A DNA stretch of 64,000 bases from Pseudoalteromonas luteoviolacea (GCF_021654285.1 NZ_JAKFZS010000025.1:1-64000); one strand, 5' to 3'; shown: positions 16,259-26,238, counted from the stretch's first letter. Numbers and translations are program-made. The notes: generated by a model not told the origin, from the sequence alone.

Positions 16259-16348
16259 GACGCGTCGGTGGTAAAGCGCTTGGTTGGTTTGGTTAAAGTC
16301 GCTGTGATTTGTAAAACGCAGGTAGATTGGAGAAAGAGGATTATAAGT

Positions 16349-16382
16349 AAAAAAGCCGAAGTACATGACTTCGGCTTTTTTT
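16349..16382. terminator. Strong terminator, probably serving the M3 peptidase gene
   Basis: AAAAAGCCGAAGT / ACTTCGGCTTTTT perfect 13-bp symmetry works in both directions. It lies just beyond the stop of the minus-strand peptidase gene. Confidence 0.8.
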
Positions 16383-16393
16383 AGCAGACTAGA

Positions 16394-18565
16394 TTAATCT
16401 AAGCCTCTGTTACGAAGTAGTGCATCAGTTGTTGGCTTTCTGCCTCTGAAGCCTTCATAAGCTTCAAAGTAGTCTAATGTATCACCACGGCTATAGATAA
16501 ACTGATATAAACGCTCAGCAGTTTCTTTATCGAAGATGTCTTTCTTTTCAAGGAAAGCGTCAAAACCATCAGCATCTAAGATTTCTGACCACATGTATGC
16601 GTAGTAAGCTGACGAGTAGCCACCTGCGAAAATATGACCGAAGTGTGTACTGCGGTGACGCATGATGATTTCTTCAGGTTTGCCATAGCCAGTTAAGATC
16701 TTGTTTTCAAATGCGCGAACATCTAAATCTTTCACATCAGTTAGCTGGTGGTAAGCCATATCTACTAGCGCAGACGCTGTAAATTCTACAGTTGCAAAAC
16801 CTTGGTTGAACGTGCCAGCCTGTTTGATCTTGTCAAGTAGCTCTTTTGGCATTGGCTCATTTGTTTTGTAATGTAGCGCGAACTTTTTAAGCATTTCTGG
16901 CTGTGCAATGAAGTGCTCAAATAACTGTGCCGGGAACTCAACCCAGTCACGCGGTACGCTAGTACCTGCAAGTGTTGGGTAAGTTACGTTTGACAATAAA
17001 CCGTGTAGCGCGTGGCCAAACTCATGGAATAAAGTTACTGCATCTGAGTAACTCATTAGCGTTGGCTCGCCTTCAGCTGGCTTATTTAGGTTCATGTTGT
17101 TTAGGATAAGTGGCTTCACGTCACCAGCTAGTTTCTGCTGTGAACGGAATGAACTCATCCAAGCACCAGAACGCTTCGTTGAACGTGCGTAGTAGTCACC
17201 ATAAAACAAGCCGATTGCTTTACCAGCTTTATCTTGTACTTCCCAAACACGGACAACTGGGTTGTATACTGGAATATCAGTACGCTCAACAAATTTCAGA
17301 CCGAATAAACGCTCAGCTGTATAGAACTGTGCTTCGATCATGTTGTTTAGTTCGAAGTATTCAGCGATTTGACCTTGGTCTAGGTCGAATTTAGCTTTAC
17401 GCACTTTCTCTGCGTAGTAGCGCCAATCCCATGCTTCAAGCTCATGTGTCACGCCTTCAGCAGCCATTAGCTCTTTGATCCACTCGCGTTCTTGCTCTGC
17501 TTTCTCAACCGCTGGTTCCCACACTTTTAGTAGTAGGTCCATCGCCGTCTCAGGCTTGCTTGCCATTGAGTTCGTTAGTACATACTCAGAGTGATGTTTG
17601 TAACCTAGTAGTTGCGCACGCTTCGCACGAAGTTCAACGATTTCTGCAATGATGGCTTTGTTATCAAACTCATTGTCGTTGTCGCCGCGATTAGCCCAGC
17701 CTTTAAACGCTTTTTCACGTAGGTCACGTCTGTCAGAGAATTGTAAGAAAGGCTGAACGCTAGAACGGTTCAGTGTAATAACGTATTTACCAGGTAGGTC
17801 TCTTGCCGCTGCTGCCGCTGCTGCTGCATCACGCTGTGCTTGAGGTAAGCCTGCTAAGTCTGACTCTTCTAATACCAAAGTGAACGCACGAGAGTCATTC
17901 AGTGAATTTTGACCAAACTCAGTTGTTAGTGCAGAAAGGCGCTCATTAATTTTTGCAAACTCAGCACGTTCTTCACCAGTCAGTTTTGCACCTGAGCGAA
18001 CAAAGCTATTGTAAACACGCTCAAGTAGACGTGTTTGCTCAGCATTTAATAGTGCTGATTTACGGTTGTCGTATACCGCTGCTACACGCTTGAATAGTGC
18101 TTCATTCATACGAATGTCACTACGATGACGTGTTAGCATAGGTGAAATTTCACGCTGTAACGATTGCATTTCATCGTTTGACTCAGTATTTGCAAGGTTA
18201 CCAAATACAAGTGAAACACGGTTTAGTGTTGAACCTGCCAACTCCATTGCTGCAATGGTGTTGTCAAAATCAGCAGGGCGTTCATTTTCTGTGATCGCAT
18301 CAATTTCTTTTTTGTGCTCAACAATTGCTTGTTTGAAAGCTGGTAAAAAGTGTGCTGTCTTGATGTCGCCAAGTGGTGGTGCACCAAATGGTGTGTTCCA
18401 CTCTTGGAAAAATGGGTTTTGAGCAATGTTGCCAGCGGCTGCGTTTGCTGATGCTGATTTAGTTGCTTCTGCTTGCGTTGCTTGTTGCTGTTCTGGTGCG
18501 TCTGAACAACCGTTCAGAAACATGGCTGCTGAAATTGCTAGCGCCAAATGCGTTTTTCTTAACAC
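16394..18565 (-). CDS. dcp: M3-family peptidyl-dipeptidase (Dcp-like) lipoprotein
   Basis: 723 residues, about the size of Dcp plus a lipoprotein leader (ISAAMFLNGCS, lipobox LNGC). The zinc motif HEFGHALHG sits near residue 512, with the downstream Glu helix in the usual M3 arrangement, and there is a typical C-terminal block (YSSAYYAYMWSEILDADGF...LRNRGLD). Dcp removes C-terminal dipeptides; here it would act in the periplasm rather than the cytosol. The start is GTG, with GGGGA six bases before it. A run of Ala (AAAAAA near residue 245) is in the helical region. Monocistronic. Confidence 0.9.
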   Translation of the reverse strand: MLRKTHLALAISAAMFLNGCSDAPEQQQATQAEATKSASANAAAGNIAQNPFFQEWNTPFGAPPLGDIKTAHFLPAFKQAIVEHKKEIDAITENERPADFDNTIAAMELAGSTLNRVSLVFGNLANTESNDEMQSLQREISPMLTRHRSDIRMNEALFKRVAAVYDNRKSALLNAEQTRLLERVYNSFVRSGAKLTGEERAEFAKINERLSALTTEFGQNSLNDSRAFTLVLEESDLAGLPQAQRDAAAAAAAARDLPGKYVITLNRSSVQPFLQFSDRRDLREKAFKGWANRGDNDNEFDNKAIIAEIVELRAKRAQLLGYKHHSEYVLTNSMASKPETAMDLLLKVWEPAVEKAEQEREWIKELMAAEGVTHELEAWDWRYYAEKVRKAKFDLDQGQIAEYFELNNMIEAQFYTAERLFGLKFVERTDIPVYNPVVRVWEVQDKAGKAIGLFYGDYYARSTKRSGAWMSSFRSQQKLAGDVKPLILNNMNLNKPAEGEPTLMSYSDAVTLFHEFGHALHGLLSNVTYPTLAGTSVPRDWVEFPAQLFEHFIAQPEMLKKFALHYKTNEPMPKELLDKIKQAGTFNQGFATVEFTASALVDMAYHQLTDVKDLDVRAFENKILTGYGKPEEIIMRHRSTHFGHIFAGGYSSAYYAYMWSEILDADGFDAFLEKKDIFDKETAERLYQFIYSRGDTLDYFEAYEGFRGRKPTTDALLRNRGLD

Positions 18566-18886
18566 TGTATATCCCCTAGATAAAGGTAGTGAAATTTAAT
18601 ATTTTTAGTTGTGCTTAGATGATACATAATAACAATACTGCATTGTTGGCATTTATCGCATAAAACTTACAGTTGAACCGAAAAACCACGTAAAAGGTAC
18701 AAATTGTGCTTAATGGTGGCGGTTTTCCTGTTGTTCAACGGCGTTTGATGAACTGTGTTTTATGCGTAACTTCCTCTCATTTTTGGTGTTTAATATCGAA
18801 AATGGATGTTAAACGCACTAAATATGTTGATTTAGTTATTTTCCTAAATTTAGCGATGAAATATTTTTATCAACTTAGTCGGTGGT

Positions 18887-18908
18887 AATGTTATCTTATA
18901 ACATAACG
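18887..18908. promoter_or_regulatory. Putative Zur operator of the alkaline phosphatase gene
   Basis: AATGTTATCTTATAACATAA, followed by CG, is an imperfect palindrome. The minus strand reads CGTTATGTTATAAGATAACA, matching the GTTATGTTATAAC family found at four other loci. It is about 105 bp before the start codon. Confidence 0.6.
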
Positions 18909-19011
18909 TATTTCAGCTGTTTTGTTATACGCTCTGTCGCATGTGTCTCAAAAAGGTAGCAGCGCATTGGTATATTTTTCAGCTGTTAACTAACTGAGTG
19001 ACTGAATTAAG

Positions 19012-20586
19012 ATGCAAAAATTATTTAAATTATCGCTAATTGCCACAGTGATGTTATCAACCTCATGTGCAATACAACCTAATAAAAAACAAGAAATAAC
19101 AGAGCCAAGTGGTCCTAAAAATATTATTTTGATGGTGTCAGATGGCATTGGCTTTAACGGGTGGTTAGCAGCCGATTATTATCAAGGCCTTGCGGGTCAG
19201 CAAACTTATCAGGTGACACGCCCTGATGGGACAAAACCTCTGGTTTTTGGACTTGCACATAGTGCTTTAAATTTAGTGGATGAAGATGGCAATACATTAG
19301 CTAAAGGTGCAGATATATCAACAGCGGCAGGTGCTGTTGAGCAAGGCTATGACCCTCTAACTCGTTGGCAGCGTTTTGAAAATGCCATGTTAAATGACTT
19401 CACCGGATCAGGGAGTTATACCTCTTACACCGATAGTGCCGCTGCTGGTACGGCGTTAATGAGTGGCCGAAAAACGGCGGTTGGTCGGGTGAATATGGAT
19501 TGGAGTAACAGCGAGCAATTCGATACGATTGCGCAAATTGCAATGAAAAAGGGGCTATCTGCGGGTACCGTGACATCTGTGATGGTTTCTCACGCGACGC
19601 CTGCGGCGGCGGTAGCACATAATGTGTCTCGCAATAATTACGCTGAGATTTTCAACGAAATGCATGACTCTGGCCTGTCAGTGATCATGGGCGCAGGACA
19701 TCCAATTTATGACGCCAGCGGACAGTTAAAACCACAAGACAAGCAAACATACAAATACGTGGGCGGTGAGCAAACATATAACGTGTTACGTGCTAACGAG
19801 AAAGGAAGCGCCACTGCGTATATCGAGTCTAAATCTGAATTTGAAGCGTTGGCGCAAGGGCAGCCTCTTCCTGAGCGCGTCGTCGGGATTGTCCGTTCAG
19901 GTTCGACATTGCAAGCGAGTCGAGCTGGTTTAAATAGTGCAAATACGCCGTCAGGGATGGCATTTAACGAGGGCGTGCCAAGCCTTGCAACCATGAGCAT
20001 GGGGGCATTAAATGTATTGAACCAAGACCAAGACGGTTTTTTTGCCATGATTGAAGGTGGTGCAGTGGATTGGATGGGGCACGCCAACAATATGCCGAGG
20101 TTCATCGAAGAGCAAGTCGACTTTAACCAAGCTGTGGATGCAGTAATTAAGTGGGTTGAAACCAATTCTAGTTGGGACGAAACCTTGCTGATTATCACCT
20201 CAGATCATGAATGCGGTGGGATCTGGGGAGAGGGCACTTGGACAAATGGCCAAGGTGGTGCAGTTGCAATGGATAGAAGTAAAGCGTCTTTAGAAACGGC
20301 ACGTTTTAACCCAGCAGAAGATCAATTTAATGCTTTTTTAGCGGTTCAAAACAGAGGTAAAGGCAACATCGCTGGCTATCAGTGGGCGTCGCGCAACCAT
20401 ACTAATGAGTTAGTCCCTCTTTGGGTGCTGGGTAAAGGTGCTGACAGATTTAAGGAATTTTCACGCACAGATCCAAAAGCTGGGCAGCTTTGGGGTGAGC
20501 ATTATAATTGGAATGGCAACTACGTTGACAACACCAGCGTATTTCAGGTGATGGAAGCCGCATTACTGCGATCTACTGCCCGATAA
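19012..20586 (+). CDS. Alkaline phosphatase lipoprotein (PhoA superfamily)
   Basis: 524 residues. Lipoprotein signal MQKLFKLSLIATVMLSTSCA, metal-site Asp in MVSDGIG (about residue 43), and the nucleophile block YTDSAAAGTALMSG near residue 140-150. Further metal ligands are in DWMGHANN (about 350) and TSDHECGG (about 396), with HTNE near 465. Hydrolyses phosphate monoesters at the cell surface or periplasm. The Shine-Dalgarno is weak. A Zur-like site, not an obvious Pho box, lies upstream, which is odd for a zinc enzyme and suggests induction by zinc lack. Confidence 0.9.
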   Translation: MQKLFKLSLIATVMLSTSCAIQPNKKQEITEPSGPKNIILMVSDGIGFNGWLAADYYQGLAGQQTYQVTRPDGTKPLVFGLAHSALNLVDEDGNTLAKGADISTAAGAVEQGYDPLTRWQRFENAMLNDFTGSGSYTSYTDSAAAGTALMSGRKTAVGRVNMDWSNSEQFDTIAQIAMKKGLSAGTVTSVMVSHATPAAAVAHNVSRNNYAEIFNEMHDSGLSVIMGAGHPIYDASGQLKPQDKQTYKYVGGEQTYNVLRANEKGSATAYIESKSEFEALAQGQPLPERVVGIVRSGSTLQASRAGLNSANTPSGMAFNEGVPSLATMSMGALNVLNQDQDGFFAMIEGGAVDWMGHANNMPRFIEEQVDFNQAVDAVIKWVETNSSWDETLLIITSDHECGGIWGEGTWTNGQGGAVAMDRSKASLETARFNPAEDQFNAFLAVQNRGKGNIAGYQWASRNHTNELVPLWVLGKGADRFKEFSRTDPKAGQLWGEHYNWNGNYVDNTSVFQVMEAALLRSTAR

Positions 20587-20741
20587 AACGTCTACCAAGT
20601 ATGCATGCGGCTCTGTGTGCTTACTTCCCTGATCTTTTTTAAATCAATCACTTTCTTAAATGTTCCATATCTAGTACTGTTTAAATATACAGTTTTTGTG
20701 GTATCGTGTCTCGAAACTAAAAACAATCAACAGGAAGACCC

Positions 20742-21230
20742 ATGCTTCAAACACGTGAGCACAATGAACCAAAGGATTTCGATTTTATTATTGGCGACTG
20801 GCAAGTAAAACACCGTCGTTTAAAAGATATTTTAAATGGCTCGCAAGAATGGATTGAATTTGATGGCGAATCATCCACAGTGAAAACACTGGGTGGGTTT
20901 GGTAATGTCGAAGATAATCATTTACACATGCCAAGTGAGTCAATAAGAGCAAAAGCAGTTCGCTCCTACAACAGTGAGACCAATGAGTGGTCTATTTGGT
21001 GGCTTGATGGGCGAAAACCCGGTGCAATGGATACCCCAGTTGTAGGACAGTTCACGGATGGCGTAGGGCGTTTTTATGCTGATGAAACCTATAATGGTGT
21101 GGCTGTTAAGGTCAGATTTGTATGGGACTCAACGAACCCGGATATGCCAACTTGGCAGCAAGCATTTTCTAAAGATGATGGCGAAACATGGGAAGTGAAC
21201 TGGAAGATGGAATTTACCCGCGTACAGTGA
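20742..21230 (+). CDS. DUF1579-like small cytosolic protein
   Basis: 162 residues with the opening DFDFIIGDWQVKHRRLK and the spaced Trp residues (WSIWWLDGR, WQQAFSKDDGETWEVNWKMEFTR) seen in DUF1579-type proteins, which look like calycin/lipocalin-like beta-barrels. No signal peptide. CAGGAAG lies seven bases before ATG. No operon partner. Function unknown. Confidence 0.7.
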   Translation: MLQTREHNEPKDFDFIIGDWQVKHRRLKDILNGSQEWIEFDGESSTVKTLGGFGNVEDNHLHMPSESIRAKAVRSYNSETNEWSIWWLDGRKPGAMDTPVVGQFTDGVGRFYADETYNGVAVKVRFVWDSTNPDMPTWQQAFSKDDGETWEVNWKMEFTRVQ

Positions 21231-21273
21231 TTCACAATCTACTACGTTCTTAACCCTCTAAGCAGATGAAAAG

Positions 21274-21299
21274 GGGAAATAGAGCTAAGTCTATTTCCC
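21274..21299. terminator. Terminator between convergent genes
   Basis: GGGAAATAGA-GCTAAG-TCTATTTCCC, then TAATTAG. Lies between the DUF1579-like gene and the minus-strand TonB receptor. Confidence 0.6.
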
Positions 21300-21319
21300 T
21301 AATTAGCGACCAGATCGCC

Positions 21320-23308
21320 TTAACCAAACGTGACTCTGACTCCTGCATTGACGGTAAATCCGTCATTGCGAGACCAAATATCAGTTGTCCAGCGTCCACT
21401 TTTTGCCTGTTGCGGTAGCAAGAGTGAGTAGTCTTTGGTTTGACGGATATTCAGTAAGTTTTCAGCATTTAAAAACCAACTGACGTTGCCCAGTGTGATT
21501 TGGCCCAGCAGTCCAAGGTGCCAATATGGGTCGCTGTTGTCCAGATAGGGATTGTTTTCTAACTTTTGCGTGCCAGTATAATAGGCTTCAAACCCAACTA
21601 AATGACTACCATGTTCTTCCCACATGATCACCGCACCAGCGGAGTGTCTTGGTGTCAAAGCAAGAGGTTCGCGACCGAAACCTGCCGATGTCGCTTTACT
21701 GGCATCTGTATATAAGTAGCTGGCGGTCAATTTAATGTCATGCCAACGATAACGCAGTAGCAATTCAGTGCCGCGAATTTCACTTTGCCCAAGCGCGTTC
21801 ACAATACGTACTGTTTTATCTGAGCGCGTATCTGCACCATCTAGCATTTCAAGCTCTGTGACGTTATCCACATCAGAAGCAAACAAGGTCATACTGGCTT
21901 CGATGCCATTGAACGTATAACCAATATCAATGGATGCGGTCGTTGCGCGCTCCGCTTCTAAATCTGTCATCGGCGCAAGTCGTGAAAGGCCCGTATCATC
22001 AATGTCTTCGATAAAGGGCGTGGGTGCATAGAATCCTTTGCCGTATGAGCCACGTACCGTCCAATCACTTGGGTTGTAGAGTACGGAGATGCGTGGGCTG
22101 AATTGCGTGCCATATTCACTGTGCCAATCTGCTCGGGCACTAAGTGACATCGCGACATCTTGGGTGATGTCGTAGTCTAATTGTGAAAATAGGCCCGGAA
22201 CTTCAAATTGGTAGTTAAACTCAGGGTAACTTTCTGATGAAAACTCATCGCTTTGATGCGCAATACCCACAAGCCAAGCTGCATCGTCCGTATAGCCAGA
22301 TAAACTCGTTTCAAGCAGGTAGCTTTCATGCGTGTCGTTTTCTAGTACTTGGCCATATTGATGGTCGTGATCTTGATGCATGACAGAACCTCGGACATTG
22401 AGGTTGAGCACGTCGTCTAGTGGTTGCTCAAAGATAAAGCCGCTGTCGAGTCTAGTGGTATCTTGTGCCTGAACATAGGGTTGTCCGTCAGGCATGAGTG
22501 CGCCTTCAAGAGTTCCCGCTGTACGTTGCTCAGTCATGGCACCAAAGGTGGCATATAAGTTTGCTCCACTGTCACTAGACCAATAAAGTCGAGGCCGCAT
22601 AGTCGCTCGGTTGTAAGCAGCCATATCTACCCAGCCGTCATTATCAAGGTCTTTTGCTGCTTGATGGTGCGCCCCTGCAGTGATAGATGTACTGAGTGCT
22701 TCTGTTACTGGCGAAGCGACATAAGCTGTGATGTCTTGACCATCTTTAGAAGTCGCATTAAATAAAACTTCCCCTTCAAATTGGTCTGAGGGGGTGCGCG
22801 ATATTAAGTTGATCACGCCACCCAGTGCCGAGCCACCATAGAGCGACGATGCCGACCCTTTGATGATTTCGACGTTGGCCAGATCAGTTGGTGGGATCTG
22901 AAGTAACCCGATTGACGCACTTTGGCCGCCGTATAAAGGTAAGCCGTCGCTTAATAGCTGGGTATAACGGCCGTATAACCCTTGTAATCTAATATTGGCA
23001 CTGCCGAGCGCCGGTGATGTATTTTGTACTCTGACTCCCCCTGTTTCGGCGACGAGCATTGAAATGTTGCCCGGCCTCATCAGGGCTTTTTCTTGCACCT
23101 CTTCTGCATTGATAACTTCAGTGCGTGTGGCGGATTCTGTAACGATACGGCCAAGTCTAGATGCAGTAACTTGGATTTTTTCAACCTGATTATTGTTATG
23201 GTCGTGGTGATGATCGCCATGGCTGTCTTCATGATGATGCTCACCTGCATATGATACAAATGGCAGGAGCATCGCAGAGATGGCGATAGTAGAATAGGTG
23301 TTAAGCAT
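21320..23308 (-). CDS. TonB-dependent receptor with His-rich N-terminus, likely metal-related
   Basis: 662 residues from ATG 23308 (GAGG six bases upstream); the longer frame adds 11 residues before the signal peptide. Signal MLNTYSTIAISAMLLPFVSYA is followed directly by a His/Asp-rich segment (GEHHHEDSHGDHHHDHNNN). Then come a TonB-box-like VEKIQVTA, the plug domain (LRL-type RLQGLYGRYTQLLSDGLPLYGG, SSLYGGSALGGVINLISR) and a beta-barrel ending in an aromatic strand (AGVRVTFG). The His cluster suggests zinc or copper uptake, as in ZnuD- or OprC/NosA-type receptors. The upstream gene on the same strand encodes a Cys-rich secreted protein. No Zur-like box is visible here. Confidence 0.85.
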   Translation of the reverse strand: MLNTYSTIAISAMLLPFVSYAGEHHHEDSHGDHHHDHNNNQVEKIQVTASRLGRIVTESATRTEVINAEEVQEKALMRPGNISMLVAETGGVRVQNTSPALGSANIRLQGLYGRYTQLLSDGLPLYGGQSASIGLLQIPPTDLANVEIIKGSASSLYGGSALGGVINLISRTPSDQFEGEVLFNATSKDGQDITAYVASPVTEALSTSITAGAHHQAAKDLDNDGWVDMAAYNRATMRPRLYWSSDSGANLYATFGAMTEQRTAGTLEGALMPDGQPYVQAQDTTRLDSGFIFEQPLDDVLNLNVRGSVMHQDHDHQYGQVLENDTHESYLLETSLSGYTDDAAWLVGIAHQSDEFSSESYPEFNYQFEVPGLFSQLDYDITQDVAMSLSARADWHSEYGTQFSPRISVLYNPSDWTVRGSYGKGFYAPTPFIEDIDDTGLSRLAPMTDLEAERATTASIDIGYTFNGIEASMTLFASDVDNVTELEMLDGADTRSDKTVRIVNALGQSEIRGTELLLRYRWHDIKLTASYLYTDASKATSAGFGREPLALTPRHSAGAVIMWEEHGSHLVGFEAYYTGTQKLENNPYLDNSDPYWHLGLLGQITLGNVSWFLNAENLLNIRQTKDYSLLLPQQAKSGRWTTDIWSRNDGFTVNAGVRVTFG

Positions 23309-23398
23309 TTTTACCTCTAAACATGCAAAAGCGATACGCACAATGCGTATAAATAAAATGAATTTTAAAAAATGTGCGAATTACAGGCGCACTGATCC

Positions 23399-23773
23399 TT
23401 AAGAGGTAAAAATAGGGGGACGAAAGAGTAAATCTTTCATATCAATCGGGTGCTGATGGGCAATAGTATGTGCCAAATGATGGTATTTAGATAATGATAC
23501 GGATTGATTGTCTGGTTTCACATAGGCGAAAGTCATGCAGGCATTTGCTGGACAAATACATTCATCTTCACAGCAGTCAACCTCACAACAATCATCTTCA
23601 CTTTGTGCGTTTTGTTTGGCAGTGCCTAAAGAGTTTGAAGCAGGGGTATGCACATCAGAAACAAGTACTGAATCTTGTTCATAAGACATCACGAAATTAT
23701 AAGCGAGCGACTGGCCAACAAAGGCGACTAACACAGCAGCAATAACAAAGATGTGTGATAAGTGCTTAAGCAT
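23399..23773 (-). CDS. Small secreted Cys/His-rich protein, probable metal binder (DUF2946-like)
   Basis: 124 residues. Signal segment IFVIAAVLVAFVGQSLA, then a Cys cluster CCEVDCCEDECICPANAC (eight Cys within 18 residues), a His-containing part (YHHLAHTIAHQHP) and a short end FRPPIFTS. The end resembles that of small periplasmic proteins found beside copper-related TonB receptors (DUF2946-like; tentative). It is 90 bp upstream of the His-rich TonB receptor on the same strand, so they likely form one transcription unit handling a thiophilic metal such as Cu+ or Zn2+. Confidence 0.65.
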   Translation of the reverse strand: MLKHLSHIFVIAAVLVAFVGQSLAYNFVMSYEQDSVLVSDVHTPASNSLGTAKQNAQSEDDCCEVDCCEDECICPANACMTFAYVKPDNQSVSLSKYHHLAHTIAHQHPIDMKDLLFRPPIFTS

Positions 23774-24201
23774 ATGATTCTCAGTGACGAAAGTGAGCGT
23801 ACTTTAGAATATTTTATCTAGTTTGTGAATAGGTATGCGGTTAATGGATGTTTATTCTTTTGATAAGTCTGGTGTGTAAATGCAACAGCTTTAGTTCAAT
23901 TGCGACTACGAGGCTGATTGCATGAAATAACGAGCCTTATACCGTACTGAAATTATTTGATGGGATGTGTTTTACAAAATCATATTGAGAGAGTTGTGGA
24001 TATTCAATGTCTTTTAAAAATTCCCGCTTATCAATCTGGAGAGTATCTAATGTATAGAAATAAGATATTTCATTGGTTGTATTTTTCAATTAAATAACAG
24101 TGATTTTCTATCAACTTATTGTATGGGTATTGTTATTGTCTACTTATTTTTTGTATAAAAAATAAACTATAAAAAGACAGGAAATAAACAAGGAGAAAAC
24201 G

Positions 24202-24417
24202 ATGAAGTTCAAGTTTAAAAAAGTGGCCTTAAAAAAATTAACAAAAGATAACAGTATTGATAATCAAGCGACGGTCAATGTTGCTGGTGGTAGTAGCTAT
24301 CAGAGCTATGCTTGCCTTACACTAGGAAATAATTGTGGGACGTTACAGGATTGTGCAACGTTACGAGACTGTAGAACACTATCAATTTCAGGGCAAGATT
24401 ACTTCTGCGAGTGTTAA
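24202..24417 (+). CDS. GG-leader peptide C
   Basis: 71 residues. Leader MKFKFKKVALKKLTKD...TVNVAGG (cut expected after about residue 30). The core has six Cys: YACL, NNCGT, QDCAT, RDCRT, FCEC. The motif xLxDC(A/R)TL repeats (TLQDCATLRDCRTL), unlike the other peptides here. AAGGAG lies six bases upstream. Isolated between long AT-rich non-coding stretches; 370 bp upstream of the beta-lactamase-like gene. Same leader class as peptides A, B, D, E and F. Confidence 0.7.
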   Translation: MKFKFKKVALKKLTKDNSIDNQATVNVAGGSSYQSYACLTLGNNCGTLQDCATLRDCRTLSISGQDYFCEC

Positions 24418-24434
24418 AAAATATAAATAAATGT

Positions 24435-24463
24435 GCCTACATGTTTGTTTAAGCACTGTAGGC
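24435..24463 (+). terminator. Hairpin after peptide C
   Basis: GCCTACA / TGTAGGC arms with a 15-base loop and no T-run. Confidence 0.35.
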
Positions 24464-24789
24464 GCGACTCTATAAATATCTCATCGTCTTTTCCTCTTTT
24501 AGATAATTACCAACCGCTTAATTTTATCAAGCTTTTAAATGAATAGTTGTATCTATTTAATTCTAAAAATAAATATATTTTGATGAGCTGTTTTTTGTGC
24601 ACATCAGTTTTTACGTGTCTAATTTAATGATTTAAAAAAAGGGTTATATTTTTTTCTTAAATTCTAATGTTAACTTTTCTATGTAAAAGCATGTTTTTTA
24701 TTTATTCATTGATGTAGATTGAGCACTTGATGCCTTAATGTTTTTCATTAAGACAAGGAATACCCATAAATAATAATAAAGGATTGATT
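24464..24789. other. Non-coding AT-rich stretch
   Basis: No supported gene; presumably promoter region of the beta-lactamase-like gene. Confidence 0.4.
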
Positions 24790-26202
24790 TTGAAAAATTT
24801 CATACTTCTAGTCTCTCTAGTTTTTTCTGGTTGCTTATTAGCTAAGCAGGAACTGTCTAATTCGTTTTTACAGTTATTTAATAAAGGTGATAGACATGAT
24901 GTACAGGAATATTTGTTAAAACACATGTCACAAAACCGTATTCAAACTTATGGTATCGAAGCGCATGTTGGTGCTTTTTTAAATATACAAAATACGCATG
25001 GAAAGCTGACTTTACTTAAAGTGTTATCCGAAGAGAATAACAACGAACGCCTGTTAGTGAAATCAGAAAATCATCAGCTTACTTATACGTTGATGATTAA
25101 TCGAGAAGCACAAAACCCTCACGGGATGAACTATTTCTATTTACGTGATACGCCAGCCAAAGAGAAAGCTACAGCGGGACTATCGAACCAAAAAGTTGCG
25201 AGTGAGCTTGCCATCTTGATGGATCGCTTGGGTAACAATGATGCTTTCTCTGGCGTGGTATTGGTTGCAAAAGGAGAAAAGGTTATTTTTAACCAAGCAG
25301 TTGGTTTTGCTAACAGAGAGTGGCGAGTAAAAAACACATTAGATACTCGGTTTGCACTGGGTTCAATAAATAAGATGTTTACGGCATTGGCTGCTTTAAA
25401 GTTAGTTGAGCAAGGTAAATTAAAGTTGGATGATAAACTTGTTGATTATGTTGACCGCAGTTGGTTGCCTGAAGGAGAGGTTGATCAAATCACTGTGCGT
25501 CACTTGATGACGCATACCTCAGGGCTGGGTAACTTTTTCAACGATGAATTTAATGACAGTAACAAAGAGTTATACCGAGATTTAGAAAGCTATAAACCAC
25601 TCATTGCGGGGGCGCCACTGCACTTTTCTCCAGGTTCACGTAACCGCTATAGTAACTCAGGGATGTTGATGCTTGGCCTTGTGATTGAAAAAGCCAGCGG
25701 GTTGTCATACTACGACTTTGTTCAAAAATACATTTACGATCAGGCCAATATGACTGACTCTGGCAGCTTTGAGTTAGACTCAACTACACCGAAATTAGCA
25801 ACGGGTTATTTAAAGCGCATGCACAGTGATAATTGGGTGAAAAGTACTTATACTCGCGCTGTAAAAGGTAGTCCTGCTGGTGGTGGATTTTCGACAAGTA
25901 AAGATTTACATCGCTTTGCACTTGCACTGACAAATTATAAATTACTCAGTAAAGAGCTAACCGAGGAAGCTTACAGTGAAAAGTCTGCCTACAACTCGGC
26001 AAAATGGTATGGCTATGGGTTTTCGGTTGGTGGTCAGCCTGGTAATCGTATTGTTGGTCATGGTGGCGCTTATTTAGGGGTTGATGCACGTCTTGATATT
26101 CATTTGGATACGGGATATGTGGTGGTAATTTTAGCAAATCAATCAGATGTTGTGTCGCCAGTTCGCAGGCAGATTAACGAGCTACTTGAAAGGGTGGAAT
26201 AA
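24790..26202 (+). CDS. Serine beta-lactamase-like hydrolase (class C/S12 type), exported
   Basis: About 470 residues. The catalytic SxxK is in LGSINKMFTA (about residue 194-197), the YxN motif in NRYSNSGML (about 284), and the third motif as GHGGAYLGV near 418, with HLMTHTSGLG typical of S12 enzymes (esterases, D-aminopeptidases, AmpC-like). A 130-residue N-terminal domain precedes it and probably binds peptide. The start is TTG 24790 because AAAGGA is six bases before it; TTG 24784 touches the Shine-Dalgarno. The leader LLVSLVFSGC could be a lipobox. Substrate unknown; true beta-lactam resistance is not implied. Confidence 0.85.
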   Translation: MKNFILLVSLVFSGCLLAKQELSNSFLQLFNKGDRHDVQEYLLKHMSQNRIQTYGIEAHVGAFLNIQNTHGKLTLLKVLSEENNNERLLVKSENHQLTYTLMINREAQNPHGMNYFYLRDTPAKEKATAGLSNQKVASELAILMDRLGNNDAFSGVVLVAKGEKVIFNQAVGFANREWRVKNTLDTRFALGSINKMFTALAALKLVEQGKLKLDDKLVDYVDRSWLPEGEVDQITVRHLMTHTSGLGNFFNDEFNDSNKELYRDLESYKPLIAGAPLHFSPGSRNRYSNSGMLMLGLVIEKASGLSYYDFVQKYIYDQANMTDSGSFELDSTTPKLATGYLKRMHSDNWVKSTYTRAVKGSPAGGGFSTSKDLHRFALALTNYKLLSKELTEEAYSEKSAYNSAKWYGYGFSVGGQPGNRIVGHGGAYLGVDARLDIHLDTGYVVVILANQSDVVSPVRRQINELLERVE

Positions 26203-26238
26203 TTTAATTAAAAGTGTCACTAGGGTACTTATAAATTA

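Noticed and set aside
18706..18888. 60-codon frame upstream of the phosphatase
   Set aside because: No ribosome-binding site or family, and it runs up to the operator region; likely chance.
24790..26202. Antibiotic-resistance beta-lactamase
   Set aside because: The motifs are those of the broad S12 serine hydrolase family with an extra N-terminal domain; no evidence for beta-lactam activity.
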